Shown piece after piece: positions 20,401 to 32,489 of a DNA stretch of 64,000 nt. The stretch is from assembly GCA_036852015.1 (NCBI GenBank), contig JAANDG010000067.1:310001-374000 (forward strand), written 5' to 3'. The stretch's first letter is position 1. Every line of letters starts with the position of its first letter. The DNA is from Pelodera strongyloides. Taxonomy: Eukaryota > Nematoda > Chromadorea > Rhabditida > Rhabditidae. The notes beneath the pieces are model-generated. The model had not been told where the DNA came from. It worked only from the letters and a program-made list of their open reading frames with translations, and did no database searches. The position numbers were made by a program, and so were the translations under genes.

Positions 20401-22767
20401 ATAGTATGCATTCACCTAAGTCAATTAAAGAGTCTCGTTACAGTACAGAGTGTTTTGTACTGTCATCAACTCTCATTCATACTCCAAAGTCAAAGTACAC
20501 CATGCCTTTAACTCGAGCACGATTCGAACCCTTAACCTTTCCCCTGGCCCTGTAATCTAGCGGCTTCCCAGTTGCGCCACCGCTCACCTTGGTCCAGTTG
20601 ATGAGCTTGGCCTTAGTGAGGCCCTCCTGCTTGCATGGGAAGGAGAATGTGAATCCGAGCGGGAGACAGTGCCCATTCTTCAGTCCATTCTCCTCCATAA
20701 ACTTGGCCATGCAATCGGCAATGTGGTCGAAGAGCTGGAAAAATACAGATAATTGAAGGAACGTGCGCCAACGGTGAGCCAAAAGCGCGCATCAGATGTG
20801 CTCTAACGCGTCATGCATTTGGCGACTTTCCAAGTCAATGTTATCTTTTTTTTTAGTTTAGGTGACCGCACCGAGTACTTTGACCCCAAGGAAAGTCCTC
20901 AATTTTGAAAGTTGAAACATGCTGCTGATATCACCATGAGATCACCGATGAGAGGGAGAGAAAGAGAGCATAGACGACGAGATATTGGAGAGACAAAGCG
21001 GAGAGAGAAACAGAAACACCACGTGTGCTTTCAATTCGAACAGTGAAGAAACAGTTCCCTGGATCAACGACCTTTGTAGTTACTAGCTAGACAATGTGTA
21101 CCTTGTAGCTTCAAGTTACAACAAAACTACACTTCTTGTTAGCTAGAAAAGTTCTGAGACTGTCAGAGAGAGAGGGGGGATAGATAGAGGTTGTGCGAGA
21201 AGCCGAGAGGAGAAAGATAGAGGTTGTGTGAGAGAACAAGGAGAGAGAGAGCTAGAGAAGACAGAGAGAGAGGAAGTTAATAAGGGAACAAGGACCCACA
21301 GCTTCTCCAGATCCTTTCATAACATGATCGGGCACACGGAATATCTTTCCAATCATATCGGCCTGTTGTTTTCCTGTCAAACGGATGAGCAGCACTCTAA
21401 AAAGAGAATCACATGAGCATTACGAATAGCATATGAGCATATAATCATACACATCTGCGCATATGAGCATATAATCATACATGTGAGCATATGAGTATAT
21501 AGCAAACGGGTGAGCATATGGTCAAGTCCTTAAAAAGAGTAGAATAGTTAATTATTAGCTACGATCAATCCCATATGGAAAACTAAGGACTACGTATTTA
21601 AGAATGTTCCCGCACATAAGCAAACTCCCAATCAACCAAGCACCCGCACCCGTGTACCCACTAAGACTCCAACCTGAAATTCGTTCCTCCCAAATCAAGG
21701 GCCAGGAAGTCTCCTCTCTCCGTTCCGTTGGGTACAGACCGCACGTACGAGGGCAGCATACGCACCGAGGCTTCCGAGGCTGCAAAAGTCATAAATAAGC
21801 AAGACAATGTTAGACAGAGAGACACGGTGAGCAGTATTTCATCGAAAAGCAAATCCTGTATTTACAGAGGCGTTCCTGCTGGTGCTCGTTTAAATCAGTT
21901 CAAATTGTCCGCAGAGTCCAAATCAAGAGTAAAGTGAGAATCCAGTTCACTCTAATTTACAACTCAGCAATAGCTAGTCTCCTGTGGCCGTATTCACAAA
22001 CACACAGGAGCCCTCCCTAGGCTCACGAGCGCTCTGAATCTCTTCTGCTCTTGCACTCTCTACGCACTCTTTAGCTCCCTGGGGAGGCTGGGTAGGGTCC
22101 CCTGTGTATTTGTGAATACGGTCACAGAAGATGGTCGCAGACAATCACGAGGTGGTGGTTCGAGTGTCATGTACCACTTTGGTTCCAGTAGCAGACTGGT
22201 AACTCACCAGTCTCCTTAGCGAGTCCCTTGTTCATAGCGGCCTCCATCTCCCGCATGACACCGCGTAGCACGTCGTCCGAGATGAACATGTCGCTCAGAC
22301 GCTCATGGATCTGAAACGAAAAGTTACAAATTGTAAACAAAACTGATTCTCTATTCTTTCATAAAACATAATACAACGTAAGTTTTGCAGTGACTACCAA
22401 TTGAGCCAAAAGTTTAAACAACAATACAATGCAATTTTCACATCATCATCATCTAAAAAGGGCACAATATATACTCTTATGTCTACCGAATCCGAGGCAA
22501 CGATACAAAGAGGATCAAGGCAGCATGTACATAACTCACCTCCTCCAAACACATACAGAATCACAAACTAGTTCCATAAAATTACCGTAATCACTAACCA
22601 CAGTTCTCTCCCCACAGACTGGATCCAACTCCTACAGTAGTCCCCCGTCCCCTCGATTCTATAAAACATCCTACCTTTTCTCTAACCGTCTGTTGCTTGC
22701 TCGCCTTTCTCGTCATGTACAGGCTATCCAGAACAAGGCGTTCGAATTGTTCCATAACAACGACCAT
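17454..22767 (-). CDS. HK: Hexokinase, single catalytic domain (complete)
   Basis: It phosphorylates glucose and related hexoses to the 6-phosphate with ATP, the first step of glycolysis. Thirteen exons fit: 22675-22767, 22208-22310, 21674-21779, 21300-21396, 20588-20734, 20241-20312, 19692-19775, 19406-19513, 19184-19296, 18685-18837, 18232-18360, 17738-17897, 17454-17561. They total 1473 bp and 490 residues, the size of a one-domain (about 50 kDa) enzyme. Visible motifs are [12 protein letters not shown] (phosphate 1), [11 protein letters not shown] and NWTKGFNASG (sugar binding), [17 protein letters not shown] with the catalytic Asp, [44 protein letters not shown] and [19 protein letters not shown] (adenosine site). 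The N-terminus ([16 protein letters not shown]) shows no obvious mitochondrial-binding helix. An in-frame ATG at 22755 is an alternative start. Several introns carry tRNA-like or foldback repeats. Confidence 0.96.
18065..18183. repeat. TTAA element, family A, truncated
   Basis: Inner body and intact right end (AAAACCGGATGGTGTTTCGC then TTTAA); the left end is missing. In the hexokinase intron between exons 11 and 12. Confidence 0.65.
18391..18481. repeat. CATGTCATG/CCATATCGTGT tandem tract
   Basis: Degenerate 5- to 14-bp tandem words built on CATGTCATGCCATATC within a hexokinase intron. Confidence 0.8.
19094..19174 (-). repeat. tRNA-like (SINE-type) sequence at a hexokinase donor
   Basis: On the minus strand it reads GGGCGATGATAGTCAAGTTG with a good B box (CGGGTTCGATTCTCC). 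It begins about 10 bp after the donor of exon 19184-19296. Confidence 0.6.
19330..19400 (-). repeat. tRNA-like sequence filling a 109-bp hexokinase intron
   Basis: After GTAAG the intron reads AGGGATAAGATGGCGCAATC, an A-box match, then a B box (CCGGGTTCGATGCC). Only about 30 AT-rich bases and TTTAG follow. Most of intron 19297-19405 is therefore tRNA-like. Confidence 0.65.
19560..19670. other. GC-rich imperfect inverted repeat in a hexokinase intron
   Basis: GCGCACCCGCCCGCCGCGCG stands between two CACATGCG-type arms. Its character resembles the GC-rich hairpin at 33294-33438, though the sequences are not the same. Confidence 0.4.
20513..20586 (-). repeat. tRNA-like sequence starting at a hexokinase donor
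   Basis: The donor GTGAGCGGTGGCGCAACTGG is itself the 5' end of the tRNA-like element (A box TGGCGCAACTGG). The B box is AGGGTTCGAATC, and the closing GTGCTC can pair with the opening GAGC. Confidence 0.65.
21415..21520. repeat. Tandem repeat (about 38 bp) with GAGCATAT words
   Basis: GCATATGAGCATATAATCAT recurs two to three times in a hexokinase intron. Confidence 0.75.
21984..22125. repeat. Foldback element, family M (CCGTATTCAC ends)
   Basis: GTGGCCGTATTCACAAA is mirrored by TTTGTGAATACGGTCAC, with inner GGAGCCCTCCCTAGGCT and AGCTCCCTGGGGAGGCT. A relative lies at 40200-40315. Confidence 0.8.
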
Positions 22768-23329
22768 TTTATAGTTTATAGTTCGGGTTTGTCGATTATA
22801 GTCCAAGTAGTGGTGAATAGATTAAGGTAGTAGAGTTAGATGAATGCTTGTTAAGTAGCGAGTTGAGTACTGTGACATAGAAAAGGTAAACGACCAACTC
22901 AGCTTTAACACACACGATTTAGAAAAACAGCGGTATAAATAAACAAGAATTGTTAAAAAAAAGTTTAAAGCGGTGACACGTGGTTTGTCATGCACACTAT
23001 ATTTATCCTACATTGTGTTCACACAAAACGGACTAAACTCAGGAAAAGCTCACAACAATGAATCTACCAATATCAACACAACACTTTCACTAACCAAGCA
23101 AGCCAGAACACGGCTCATACAATGATACCGAAAAAGTAGCGTGTGTGAAACATCTTTAGTTTCAGCGGCACGTCAATTTTTTTCACAAGCAAGACATCCC
23201 TTAGTCCCTCCCTTCTTATTTGTGTTACTCTACAAAAGAATGTGGAATATTTTTAGCAGGAAAATGACGTGCAAGTAAACTAACAAAGTAGAAAGCGCTC
23301 AAATAAACAACATCTATTTATACAAGGGG

Positions 23330-23465
23330 TGCGACACGTGGTTTCTAAAGCATGCTGGACAACTGCATCACTATGCATTATATGCAAATTTCTGGGCACA
23401 CAATGTAACAGACTTTGCAGTTGTACAGCACATAGTTCAATGCCACGTGCCATGCCGCTTTAAAT
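23330..23465. repeat. TTAA element, family C
   Basis: GTGCGACACGTGGTTTCTAA left, GCCACGTGCCATGCCGCTTT (to TTAA) right, with TATGCAAATT inside; the left TTAA is lost. A second lone left end (TTTAAAGCGGTGACACGTGG) is at about 22966. Confidence 0.65.
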
Positions 23466-23626
23466 AATCATGGCAATGACGTCACAATCTCAAAAACGTG
23501 CCTTCTTTTGGTGATAAAAAAAAGTACCCTATGAGCCTACGATGGAAGAAAAGGGAAGCAAAAAGAGACTTATATAAAATGAGTTAGCTGACAATGACAA
23601 AAGACAGTCTCCCCGGGCTATGGGAG

Positions 23627-23780
23627 TTCACTGGGCACCCATTCCCTATTCAACAACGTTGTAAATATTTCACTGGGTAACTATTCCCTACGGTAACAAG
23701 GTTGGAAATATAATATTTCACTAGCTATTCCCTACGAACACGACAAAATATACGGAAGTTCACTGGGTAAAAAGATCGTT
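23627..23780. repeat. Degenerate tandem repeat (TTCACTGGGTAACTATTCCC)
   Basis: About four units of 45-60 bp carry TTCACTGGG and ATTCCCTA words. Confidence 0.7.
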
Positions 23781-24635
23781 TTGTAATAAGGTAATGAATA
23801 CATTGAAGGCCATGTAACATAAAGAAATAATCTCATCCGCAAACAACACACATTCACTAGCAAGTAGAAAAAGTCATCCGATCCTACAATATGTATCAAA
23901 AAAGCATAACTCAAAGATGAATTATTGGAGAAATAACTTCCAACTTGCAAATTATCACGCGATCGAAGTGTTATAATTGCTCATCTAATTAGCAGCATGA
24001 ACCAATCGGTCACCGATCAATAATTCCCCGCGGGTACATTGCATGGCCAGCGCGGAAGGCAGTTGCAAATTGCCAAAACAAAACTGTTTGGCTATCTAAC
24101 GCTTCCCAAGAGATCAAATGATCAATACGCGCTTTCATGTTGTAAGGAACAAATTAGCATAAGATGGTTTCTTACTGTACTGTACGAGACTTTAGAAATA
24201 ATAAGTATGTACTGTACAAGAAAAAGGAATAAAGTGGCATGTAACTACAAAAGGACTTTCTAATCACTAAAAACTAAGCCAAACATAAGTAACATGAGTA
24301 TTAGCCAAAAGCCCCGCGCCATTCAGCGAGTACAGGGCGCGCTCCTCTCGCCAAGTATGTGCCAAAGTCCACCGCCCATTGAAGCTAGCCGCTAGCGTGC
24401 GTGCACTATTGCCGCATACAAAAGTCTGAATAGTACGCCTAGCCAAAAACAGGCTCGCCGCGCACAGCGTATTTAGTTACTGTTTATAAAGATAGTTTAT
24501 AAATAATAAACTGATACAGTGAGAGAGAAAGGCAGTGAACTGTGATCAAAGGAATTTGATCATATATAGAGAAATGAGAGAAGAGAGAATACTCAGATTT
24601 GCAATGTAAATATAATTTAGACGGGGTACCAAACC

Positions 24636-24730
24636 AAATTACTGAAGGCCGATTCTTCCAGTCGGAGAAGAGCCCGTTAGGGCTTTTCATCCGTCTGGTA
24701 TAAACATACCAGACCCAGACGGCAGAAAAT
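24636..24730. repeat. Dispersed stem-loop cluster
   Basis: GGCCGATTCTTCCAGTCGGA, GAGCCCGTTAGGGCTTTTC and a CGTCTGG/CCAGACG hairpin. The first part is an inverted relative of 52190-52262. Confidence 0.55.
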
Positions 24731-24811
24731 CTATAGTAAGGTAGATCAAGGAGAGGAGGCAGTCCATACAAACAGTATGACACACCGCTAAACTATAAGT
24801 GTGGCTGAACA

Positions 24812-24884
24812 CGGGCGGTATGGCCGAACTGGTAGCTCAGGTAGCTGATAGATCTGATGCAGGTTATAGGTTATGGATAGCGGA
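24812..24884 (+). repeat. Weak tRNA-like sequence
   Basis: GGTATGGCCGAACTGGTAGC matches an A box; the B box is degenerate. Confidence 0.3.
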
Positions 24885-25480
24885 TTCTCGTTTTCTTGTA
24901 AAATATTAGCTGAAGACCTCGGGAAATAGCGACAGACATTTACATAATCCCTAAGTTAGACAAAACTACAGTACTACTATTTTGCAAACAACAATCTTTA
25001 TTAGTTTTTACATAAAATCTTTATTATACGTCTGCACTTCTCTTCATTTTTCTCTTTTTTATACACGCAATTATTTGCTCCGCCAGCACGCAGAACCACG
25101 TGTTTGCATCTATATTTATTTTGTAACGCATTTTGCAAAAGCAAAACATTGACCATGTGCTGACCAGTTGGTGAAAGTTTTTCGAGAAAACTTGGTCACG
25201 ACAAGGTCATCAAGTGGTCACCAAATGGGCTGGTCCATGAAACAAGAAGCCGTCGCCAAATTAGTTTCTCTGTGTGCCATGTTACACCACGTAGTGCCTA
25301 TATTTATTTGATGTCGCGTTTTACAAAAGCAAACTCCGGGGGAGGACCCCACCGCGCCACGTGGGCGATGATGTAAACAAAAATGATATGATTGCACACG
25401 GTGTGTTTTTAAAGGTATTAGATGACGTGCGGGAAAGATTACGAAATAAAACGGGAAATTTATGATGCTTTAGAGAGGAG

Positions 25481-25572
25481 GAGGAGGAGGAGACAGACAG
25501 ACAGAAAGAGAGAGAGAGAGAGAGGGAGAGAGGAGGAGTGAGTGAGAGATAGAGACGCGCGCGCGATAGAGA
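25481..25572. repeat. GA/GGA simple-sequence tract
   Basis: GAGGAGGAGGAGGAG passes into ACAG and then GAGA repeats. Confidence 0.9.
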
Positions 25573-25671
25573 GAAAATCAGGGGTTGCAAAAAATAATCA
25601 ACAAAAATAATATTTCACTAATATGCAAAGGGGATCGAAATGTGTTTTCAATTCTCATCAGGCGCTTCACT

Positions 25672-25845
25672 AAAGCGGTATGTCACGCGGGTTGTGTAAC
25701 CGTGACGTAGACGCTAAACAAATGTATCGCAAAATAATCTGACATATCGTTGTGCATTTCTCGCTAATGAAAATGATTTGCATATAATACATGGGATTGC
25801 AATAATCTAACACACGATGGAAAAACACGTGCCTTTTCGCTTGAA
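25672..25845. repeat. TTAA-type element, family C (diverged)
   Basis: CTAAAGCGGTATGTCACGCG left and ACACGTGCCTTTTCGCTT right; both terminal TTAAs are mutated. Confidence 0.5.
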
Positions 25846-26647
25846 AGGTACGGTGATTTTAGCTTAGGGCTTAGATCTTAGAGTCAGAACCTTCCTCACA
25901 AAAATCCTAAACTCGAGGGTGGGAGGCCGCCAAGAGATGAGACCCTCCCCACATACAGTAACCCAACAACTAAGAGAATAATAAAAACAAGTACAGTAAC
26001 CCAAAGCGAACTAACTTGTGCAAGGGATATTTCCCACTGCGCGCCACAAAAAACTCCAAAAATGCACTTTTATACGCAGACACAAAAACAATATCCAAAG
26101 CTCACAATTTTCTGCATAAACACGCGCGGAGCACTTCCAAAACACACCATTAAGTACAGTAGCACACGAAAAGTAAATATAGTTGTACATGAAAATTATG
26201 GCCAGTATATAAATCCTGGGCGTAGGCGTAAATGGTTATGCTCTATTTTTTTAGTTTACTTACACCCAAATATACATTCTCAAGATTAAGATCTACGCCA
26301 ACGCCAATACGCAAGTGACTAGTGCTTGATTTACGAACAATTTACGCCCAATGCTGCCTGCGCAAACAAGACTTACGCGGCACACATTCCAACTAAAATA
26401 TCCTGATCATGTACAATGTATATCCTCTCTAACTTAATTATCGCATTAGCCTGTACATGCCTGGTGATAAACCACGTGTCTATCGCTTTAAATGGGAACA
26501 AAGAGCTCTATATAGAAACCGGTCACGGTCACGGATAAAGCATCAATCATACTTATCATACTATCAACTATCAATCCAATCTTGCTAAGAATTCAAACTA
26601 TCAATGGAAGGGGCTTATCTATCAAGGGGCAACTCAAAGCAGCTTAC

Positions 26648-26838
26648 TTAAAGCGAAATACCGGCCGGTTTTGAACCGCATTGCGTACACCTGCTTTTTT
26701 ATGCGGCATATGTAAATGAGCAGAAATTGCAAAAAATAGAATAAAAACTAGACCCCAACTAAACCCCACATCGCATAAATGCATAGGAATGCAAGTATTT
26801 GAGATGCGTTTCAAAAACCGGCCGGTATTTCGCTTTAA
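26648..26838. repeat. TTAA element, family A
   Basis: Full copy with TTAAAGCGAAATACCGGCCG at one end and the inverse ending in TTAA at the other. Confidence 0.88.
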
Positions 26839-26861
26839 ACCTAAATATAAACGGGACCTTA

Positions 26862-27010
26862 TGGGGTTTGCAAGTATGCTGAAAATTTACCATATTTTGG
26901 AACCACGCGAGAAATTTTTCATATTATATATGCAGACTTCGTGCAGAAATACGGTAGTATTGACCTTACACCGAGTTTTTGGGATACTTGTAAACCCCAT
27001 CACAGGAAAG
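26862..27010. repeat. Family D element, copy 1
   Basis: Starts TTATGGGGTTTGCAAGTATG and ends GTAAACCCCAT. About 75% similar by eye to 35042-35190. Confidence 0.75.
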
Positions 27011-27545
27011 TGAAAACCCCGATTATTTTCAAAAAAAAAACGCCCCGATCAAGGCCCGCGGCCCGATTTTTTGCGGGACTTGATCGGAGCGAAATCGCGG
27101 TGTTTTGGTTTCCCACGATACGTGTAAGAGGAATAGGAATAGTAAACAGTCAGCACATTGTCATTCGGAGATACAGAGTAGTTATCGTATCACTGATACG
27201 AGCTATCTTCGTTGATAAACTTCAACCACCTTCTTGTCTTATATACAGTAGATTTTTCTTGCTCAATTCAAGTAACTAACTTGTTTTTCGTTACTACCGT
27301 ATAACTAAAAACGGCAAAACAAATAATGACACACACTATTCGTACAAAAATGATTCACAGAGATGAGTAAGGTGCAACGATAAAAAACAAGTAAACTTTT
27401 GCAGCCCAGCAACTGCAGCTGGGCAGCAACTAATTTTTGCAACCATGACAGATAAATATTTTTTTGCAAAAACAAATATATGTAAGGGTATAATATAATA
27501 CAAAAAGTACAATCAAAATATGCAAGGGTTGGAATACTTCGCGTT

Positions 27546-27713
27546 CTACTAGCAGCTTCCTATCGCCGTATGCACGAAGCCTCCGAGGTAGGGAGAATTT
27601 GCCTTTGCGTGTCTCTGATACTGATTCGTGTGATCTCTCTTTCTCACAACTACCACTGGGAGGCTGGGAGCATATTCCCGGCTTTTGTGCATGCGGCGAT
27701 ACGGCCACTGCAG
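27546..27713. repeat. Foldback element with CGCCGTATGCAC ends
   Basis: CGCCGTATGCACGAAGCCTCC pairs in part with GGAGGCTGGGAGC and GTGCATGCGGCGATACGG. It resembles family M in layout. Confidence 0.55.
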
Positions 27714-28239
27714 GTCCCGCTGATCAAAAAATGTTTATCCAGTGAATAATAGGAAAATCCTAGTCCTAGTGTCTAGTACCGTACCGAAGCAATAAACACG
27801 TGGGCGTTGTCGGAAACCGCTAAACTCGAAACTGAAACCGAAACCACGACCACCGCCACCCACGTGCGTCACTCTTTAGCGAGCGCCACAAGAACAAGGA
27901 ACAAGCAAACTTTGGACTTCAATAAGAAAAATATAAGGTCGATAAGTTACGACTAAAAATGAACAAGAACAACTAGTCATCAGTCACAGCATCTGCAGTT
28001 ACAGACAACAAGAAGTACAAGGTCATTCAAGATATAAACAATGATTTGACGTTTCTTTTCCGAATTAACTGTAAGTTGCACCATATAAAACATAGTCATA
28101 TGCGGAAAATCGTAAACTAATAAAGCAGAACATCACAACGCGCAGGTTTTGCGCTAAAAATAGTAAATTTCTAACTTGATAAGGATACTCGCCCCAATAT
28201 AGCACAGTGCTGATTGCGTACGCGGGACAGGACACATAC

Positions 28240-28311
28240 CTGTGCTCTCAACTTGTTCCCCCAGCTCATCATTACTCTCCCACCCCCGCCACCCACGTGG
28301 TGCGATTCGGT
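28240..28311 (-). CDS. Candidate small exon (24 codons), gene unknown
   Basis: A T-rich tract followed by GAAG gives an acceptor and CACAG|GTATGT a strong donor. The 72 bp between read TESHHVGGGGGRVMMSWGNK and four further residues in phase 0, compatible with the candidate exon at 32372-32489. Function unknown; support is only from splice signals and phase. Confidence 0.25.
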
Positions 28312-30150
28312 CTTCGACCCACGAAAAAAAAACTTGTTAACAGTTCCAAAATAAGAACATGAACATGGAGTGACGAAATATAAGAAGAGCAGGGACATAA
28401 ATCCGCGTGTAAAGGTAGAATCTTTACTACTTGAAGACTTGATTGTTTATATCGGAAACATAGTTAATGATAAGTTTCAGTCATAAATTAGCACACTCCG
28501 GAGATTGTACATAAAAGTAATATTACGCCCGATTTATATATTAGACGAGACACAAGGAAAAAGTAGCAAATGAATGAGAATCAAACATTAGTTGACCATA
28601 AACCGCTCTAATTCCACTAAAATAATATTTTTAAAAACAAACTTTAAAAACAATTTCTAGCATAGAAAGTAAAGGACCTTTAAAAATCAGTACAGACTAG
28701 TAATACAAAATTACTACTACCCGTTTCACAGATAAACCCCTCACAGTGGTCGTGGTCAAGCATAAAGACAAATGATATCTAATCAAATCTTATCAGTCCT
28801 TCTCTAGTACTATTTCCAGACATCACTGAAGAACAAAAGGTTTACACTTTACTGGTCACTTTACTTTTCAAGTGTCTAATAAACTTCATAGAAGTAATTT
28901 GTAGAAAGAACAATGTTACAAGAAGTTATGCAAAAGAAGTCTTGTGCTTGAAGTTTTGGTATGAGTTTGAAACAGATTTTATCGTAAACTGAGGCTTCAA
29001 CTCGACGAAAAAGCGCCCTAAGTGACCAAAATTAATATCCTTTCTGTTTTGAACCATCAAAAATATCAAAACACATATATCAACTACCCTAACACAACAC
29101 TAATACGTAACATATCCAGTCTGCGCCACACTCAAATCCAAACAATACAGAAAAGTCAAAAACCAAACCGTGGGCGTCGTGGCTATGAAAAAAAGCACAC
29201 AGTCCATGTTTGTGATCCACATGTCCACATGTAATACACAAAAAAAAATACTCAAAAAACCTCAATTTCGCTCAGTTCATCTATAGAATTATCAACAACA
29301 AAAATTTAATACCATCTAAGGTCCACGTAGCTAACATATCCTTTGTAATGAACTCTCCTGCCCTATTTTTTTACCATGCGTTTTATGAGATCGGGACCAA
29401 TATTACATTCATAAAATGTCATTCTTTTGGTCTTTTCACTGTAGTGTCATTTCACACGCGAATGTGAGAAAAACGGAACATCGACATTTCATATATACAA
29501 TAAATAAAAAGCCATCCAATGAATCGATTGGCCAGATCAAATAGTTGGATTGTTGGACTAGTGGCACCGGAAGTCTACCGTATGAGGAGAGACGTAAGTT
29601 TCTATGCTGAAGGCTGCTATCTGTTATTAGATTTTCTAACACTGTTGTAGTCGTTAGATTGTTAGGTGGTGGATGGACGTAAGGCAAGGGAGGATGTAAG
29701 GTAAATGTAGGGAGGGAGTTACTGACTAGACCTAGACATCTAAAGGCATAGGGAGGGAGACACTACTGTATGCGGAGCTAGGCTGCTAGGTACAACTGTA
29801 CGAGGGAGTACTACTTGTACTTACTACGGAATTTGGAGAAAGGACTTACGGAATTTAGCAAGAGCGGTAAGGTAGGGAGAAAGTTTGTTAGTACTACAGT
29901 ATTAGGAGGGAAGCAAGCAAGGTTCTGGGCGACTTATTATAGCCTACACGACCATCATCTACAGAAACCATGAGCATAAACTACAGTAAGCTGAATACGA
30001 TCAAGGAATGAACACACAATATCACATTATAGTTCATGTCGACGAGTTTCTATCTAGCCACCCCACACGAATCTAAATCAAGTGAAAAGGAAAAAGGATA
30101 CAAAATCGGGCACAAAATACAACGGAAAAGGTTTGCGATTCAAACAGTCT

Positions 30151-30270
30151 GCACACACACACACACATGACACACACACACATGACACACACAGACACAC
30201 ACACACAGACACACACACACATGACACACACACACACAGACACACACACAGACACAGACACACACACACA
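30151..30270. repeat. (CA)n tract with GACA and TGACA interruptions
   Basis: About 120 bp of CACACA broken by ATGACACA and AGACACA. The His/Thr-rich frames over it are artefacts. Confidence 0.95.
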
Positions 30271-30319
30271 AATTCTCGGCTCCACTCTATGCTATGTAAA
30301 TTCACAAATCAAAACTTTT

Positions 30320-30513
30320 TTAAAGCAATATACCAGCCGGCTTTTGGAAAACATCGAGGGAAAACATCGAGTACACCAGCATTCTTATGCAGCTTATGCA
30401 AACGAACATAAATATGAATAAAAATCGAGCTAAATTCGAGCAACTTTGCATAAATACGTAAGAATTCAGTTGTCAACGATGCGTTTCAAAAACCGGTCGG
30501 TATTTCGCTTTAA
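30320..30513. repeat. TTAA element, family A
   Basis: TTAAAGCAATATACCAGCCG left and GTCGGTATTTCGCTTTAA right, with a small local duplication of AAAACATCGAG near the left end. Confidence 0.85.
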
Positions 30514-31256
30514 TTGTTAGAACTATGGGACCTTCTTCCCCGACGCATCTTCGATAATTTGTGTCAAGAAAAATAGCGGAACGCCGTTATGACTGCCGAC
30601 TGCATAATTCTCATCTAACAATAACAAATAACAACTAACAACAATGACTAGGAAATAAAGAACAGACGAAAATTGCACAGGCACCAAGCAGTGAAACCAG
30701 TTATATGAAATTACAATAATAATGCACAGAATAGAGTAGAGGCTAACAATAAGTCTAAAAAAAGTAAACGTCTATTGGGTGAGAATATTGAATATTCTTC
30801 ATTCTCCGCAAAACATAAAGAAAACATATAGAAACTTGACGAACAACATGTTCACCCTTTTTTATCTGATAAAGGAAAGCGTGCTTAAACTACGATTCAC
30901 AAACAAATGTTCAGCTTCTTTAACCAAACAACTAGTCATTTCAATAATTAATAACTACGTAAACATGTTTTATCGCTACAGTTTAGATTAGAAACAAAGA
31001 ATGCAATAACAAGGCAAGTGTTTAAATTTCTTAAGTAATGAAGATACTCCTCAAGACAGTCAACAGTTTAGTCATATAGTAATTAAACCCCGTCAAACTG
31101 AAACGGATTAGCAATAACATGGCATTAGACGTGTAGCGTTAAAAGCGTTAATGACGTGTACAGCTAAAAGTGATCAGATCATAGTTTGGTATTTTGTATT
31201 GTAATGGTACGACGCGCTACCGTACCTTAACTAATTAATTAACTCCTTGTTCAACT

Positions 31257-31852
31257 ACTGTACCATAACTAATTAACTCTTTATTCAATTATCGTAACTA
31301 AAGTTACTGTACTTTAACGAAGATCTTTATTACCTTCAAGTACAAGCTCAGCTACTCTGTTTATTGACACTTACACATACTACAGACACACTAATTGACC
31401 CACGGGATTTAGTAAAAGATAAAATCCACAATAGCTAAGCACATGTTCAAAATGCTCTAAAAGTAATTAATGAAGTTCGTAAATAAAAGATAATGGTGAA
31501 ATAAAATACGGAAAAGGATACTATTATTAATTATTAATAAAAAGTATTTCGGAAAATTATTGCGGTCGGTATAACTAATAGAAGTAAACTGTGGGGATAA
31601 AAATAGCGGAGAATACTATCTTTTATTTACGAACTTCATTAATTACTGTTAGAGCATTTTGAACATGTGCTTAGCTATTGTGGATTTTATCTTTTACTAA
31701 ATCCCGTGGGTCAATTAGTGTGTCTGTAGTATGTGTAAGTGTCAATAAACAGAGCAGCTGAGCTTGTACTTGAAGGTAATAGATATCTTCGTTAAAGTAC
31801 AGTAACTTTAGTTACGATAATTGAATAAAGAGTTAATTAGTTATGGTACAGT
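31257..31852. repeat. Long inverted repeat, about 237-bp arms
   Basis: The arm starting ACTGTACCATAACTAATTAA (about 31257-31493) returns nearly base for base in inverse orientation at about 31616-31852, around a 120-bp AT-rich centre. There is no TTAA duplication at the ends and no coding capacity. Confidence 0.9.
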
Positions 31853-32371
31853 ACATACATACATGAAAAAGCTACATCCTACCTGGCACTACCAACCAAT
31901 GAATTTAAAAGAAAATACAAACCTGACAGTTTCCTTTTCCTCCTCGACATGAGACGTGATGAAAAAGCAACACACTACCGTACATTTTAAAACAGAATAG
32001 TTCAAGAAACATCCGATGTGAACCTTCGTACTTCGTATAACAACCAGACCGAGTAACGCAAAAGCAATACCAAAAACATGTCTCAATATAGATTGTCGAG
32101 AACATGATCAGCAGTTACAGTACGCAATAAAAAATACAAACCAACCCTCTTGGATCCAACGATACCATCTCAAAAAGTATGCCGTATACCATTAGAATTT
32201 AAAATCATTTAATACAATACAGTAATCGAAAAAACTAACCACCCTGTCCTGTCCACTAGCCCACTCCATATAAAACAATTGCAGAAAACGAAAAACGAAT
32301 ACCTTACACCGGTACACATTCAAATATCATTGAATACAAAATACAATACAGTAATCCAAAAAATCACCAAC

Positions 32372-32489
32372 CCTGTCTCCAGCGGTCAGGTCCAGTGATT
32401 CCCTATCGTGCAGCGACTTCAGCTTCTGTAGCGCGTTCGTTTTCTCGGTGTCACGGTGCGTGTCATGGTCCCGCCGACCACCGGTCATA
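32372..32489 (-). CDS. Candidate first coding exon of an unknown gene
   Basis: After an acceptor (GTTACAG) there is T-ATG, then 38 further codons starting MTGGRRDHDTHRDTEKTNAL and ending LDLTAGDR at a donor (AGG|GTTGGT). The residues are hydrophilic and the base composition is coding-like compared with its AT-rich surroundings. The ATG (32486-32488) could be the start of a minus-strand gene whose next exon is 28240-28311; the phases agree. No family recognised. Confidence 0.35.

Larger units (their letters stand above)
22768..28239. other. Gene-poor region upstream of hexokinase
   Basis: No supported gene. It should contain the hexokinase promoter at its left end. Contents are family C elements, tandem repeats, a GA tract, a family A element, a family D element and a family M-like palindrome, listed separately. 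Confidence 0.5.
28312..32371. other. Repeat-rich interval between two candidate exons
   Basis: It would be an intron if 28240-28311 and 32372-32489 are one gene. It holds a CA tract, a family A element and the long inverted repeat at 31257-31852; otherwise only AT-rich DNA. Confidence 0.4.

Noticed and set aside
30082..30421. His/Thr-rich and Cys/Val-rich ORFs
   Set aside because: These are translations of a CA repeat and of a family A element.
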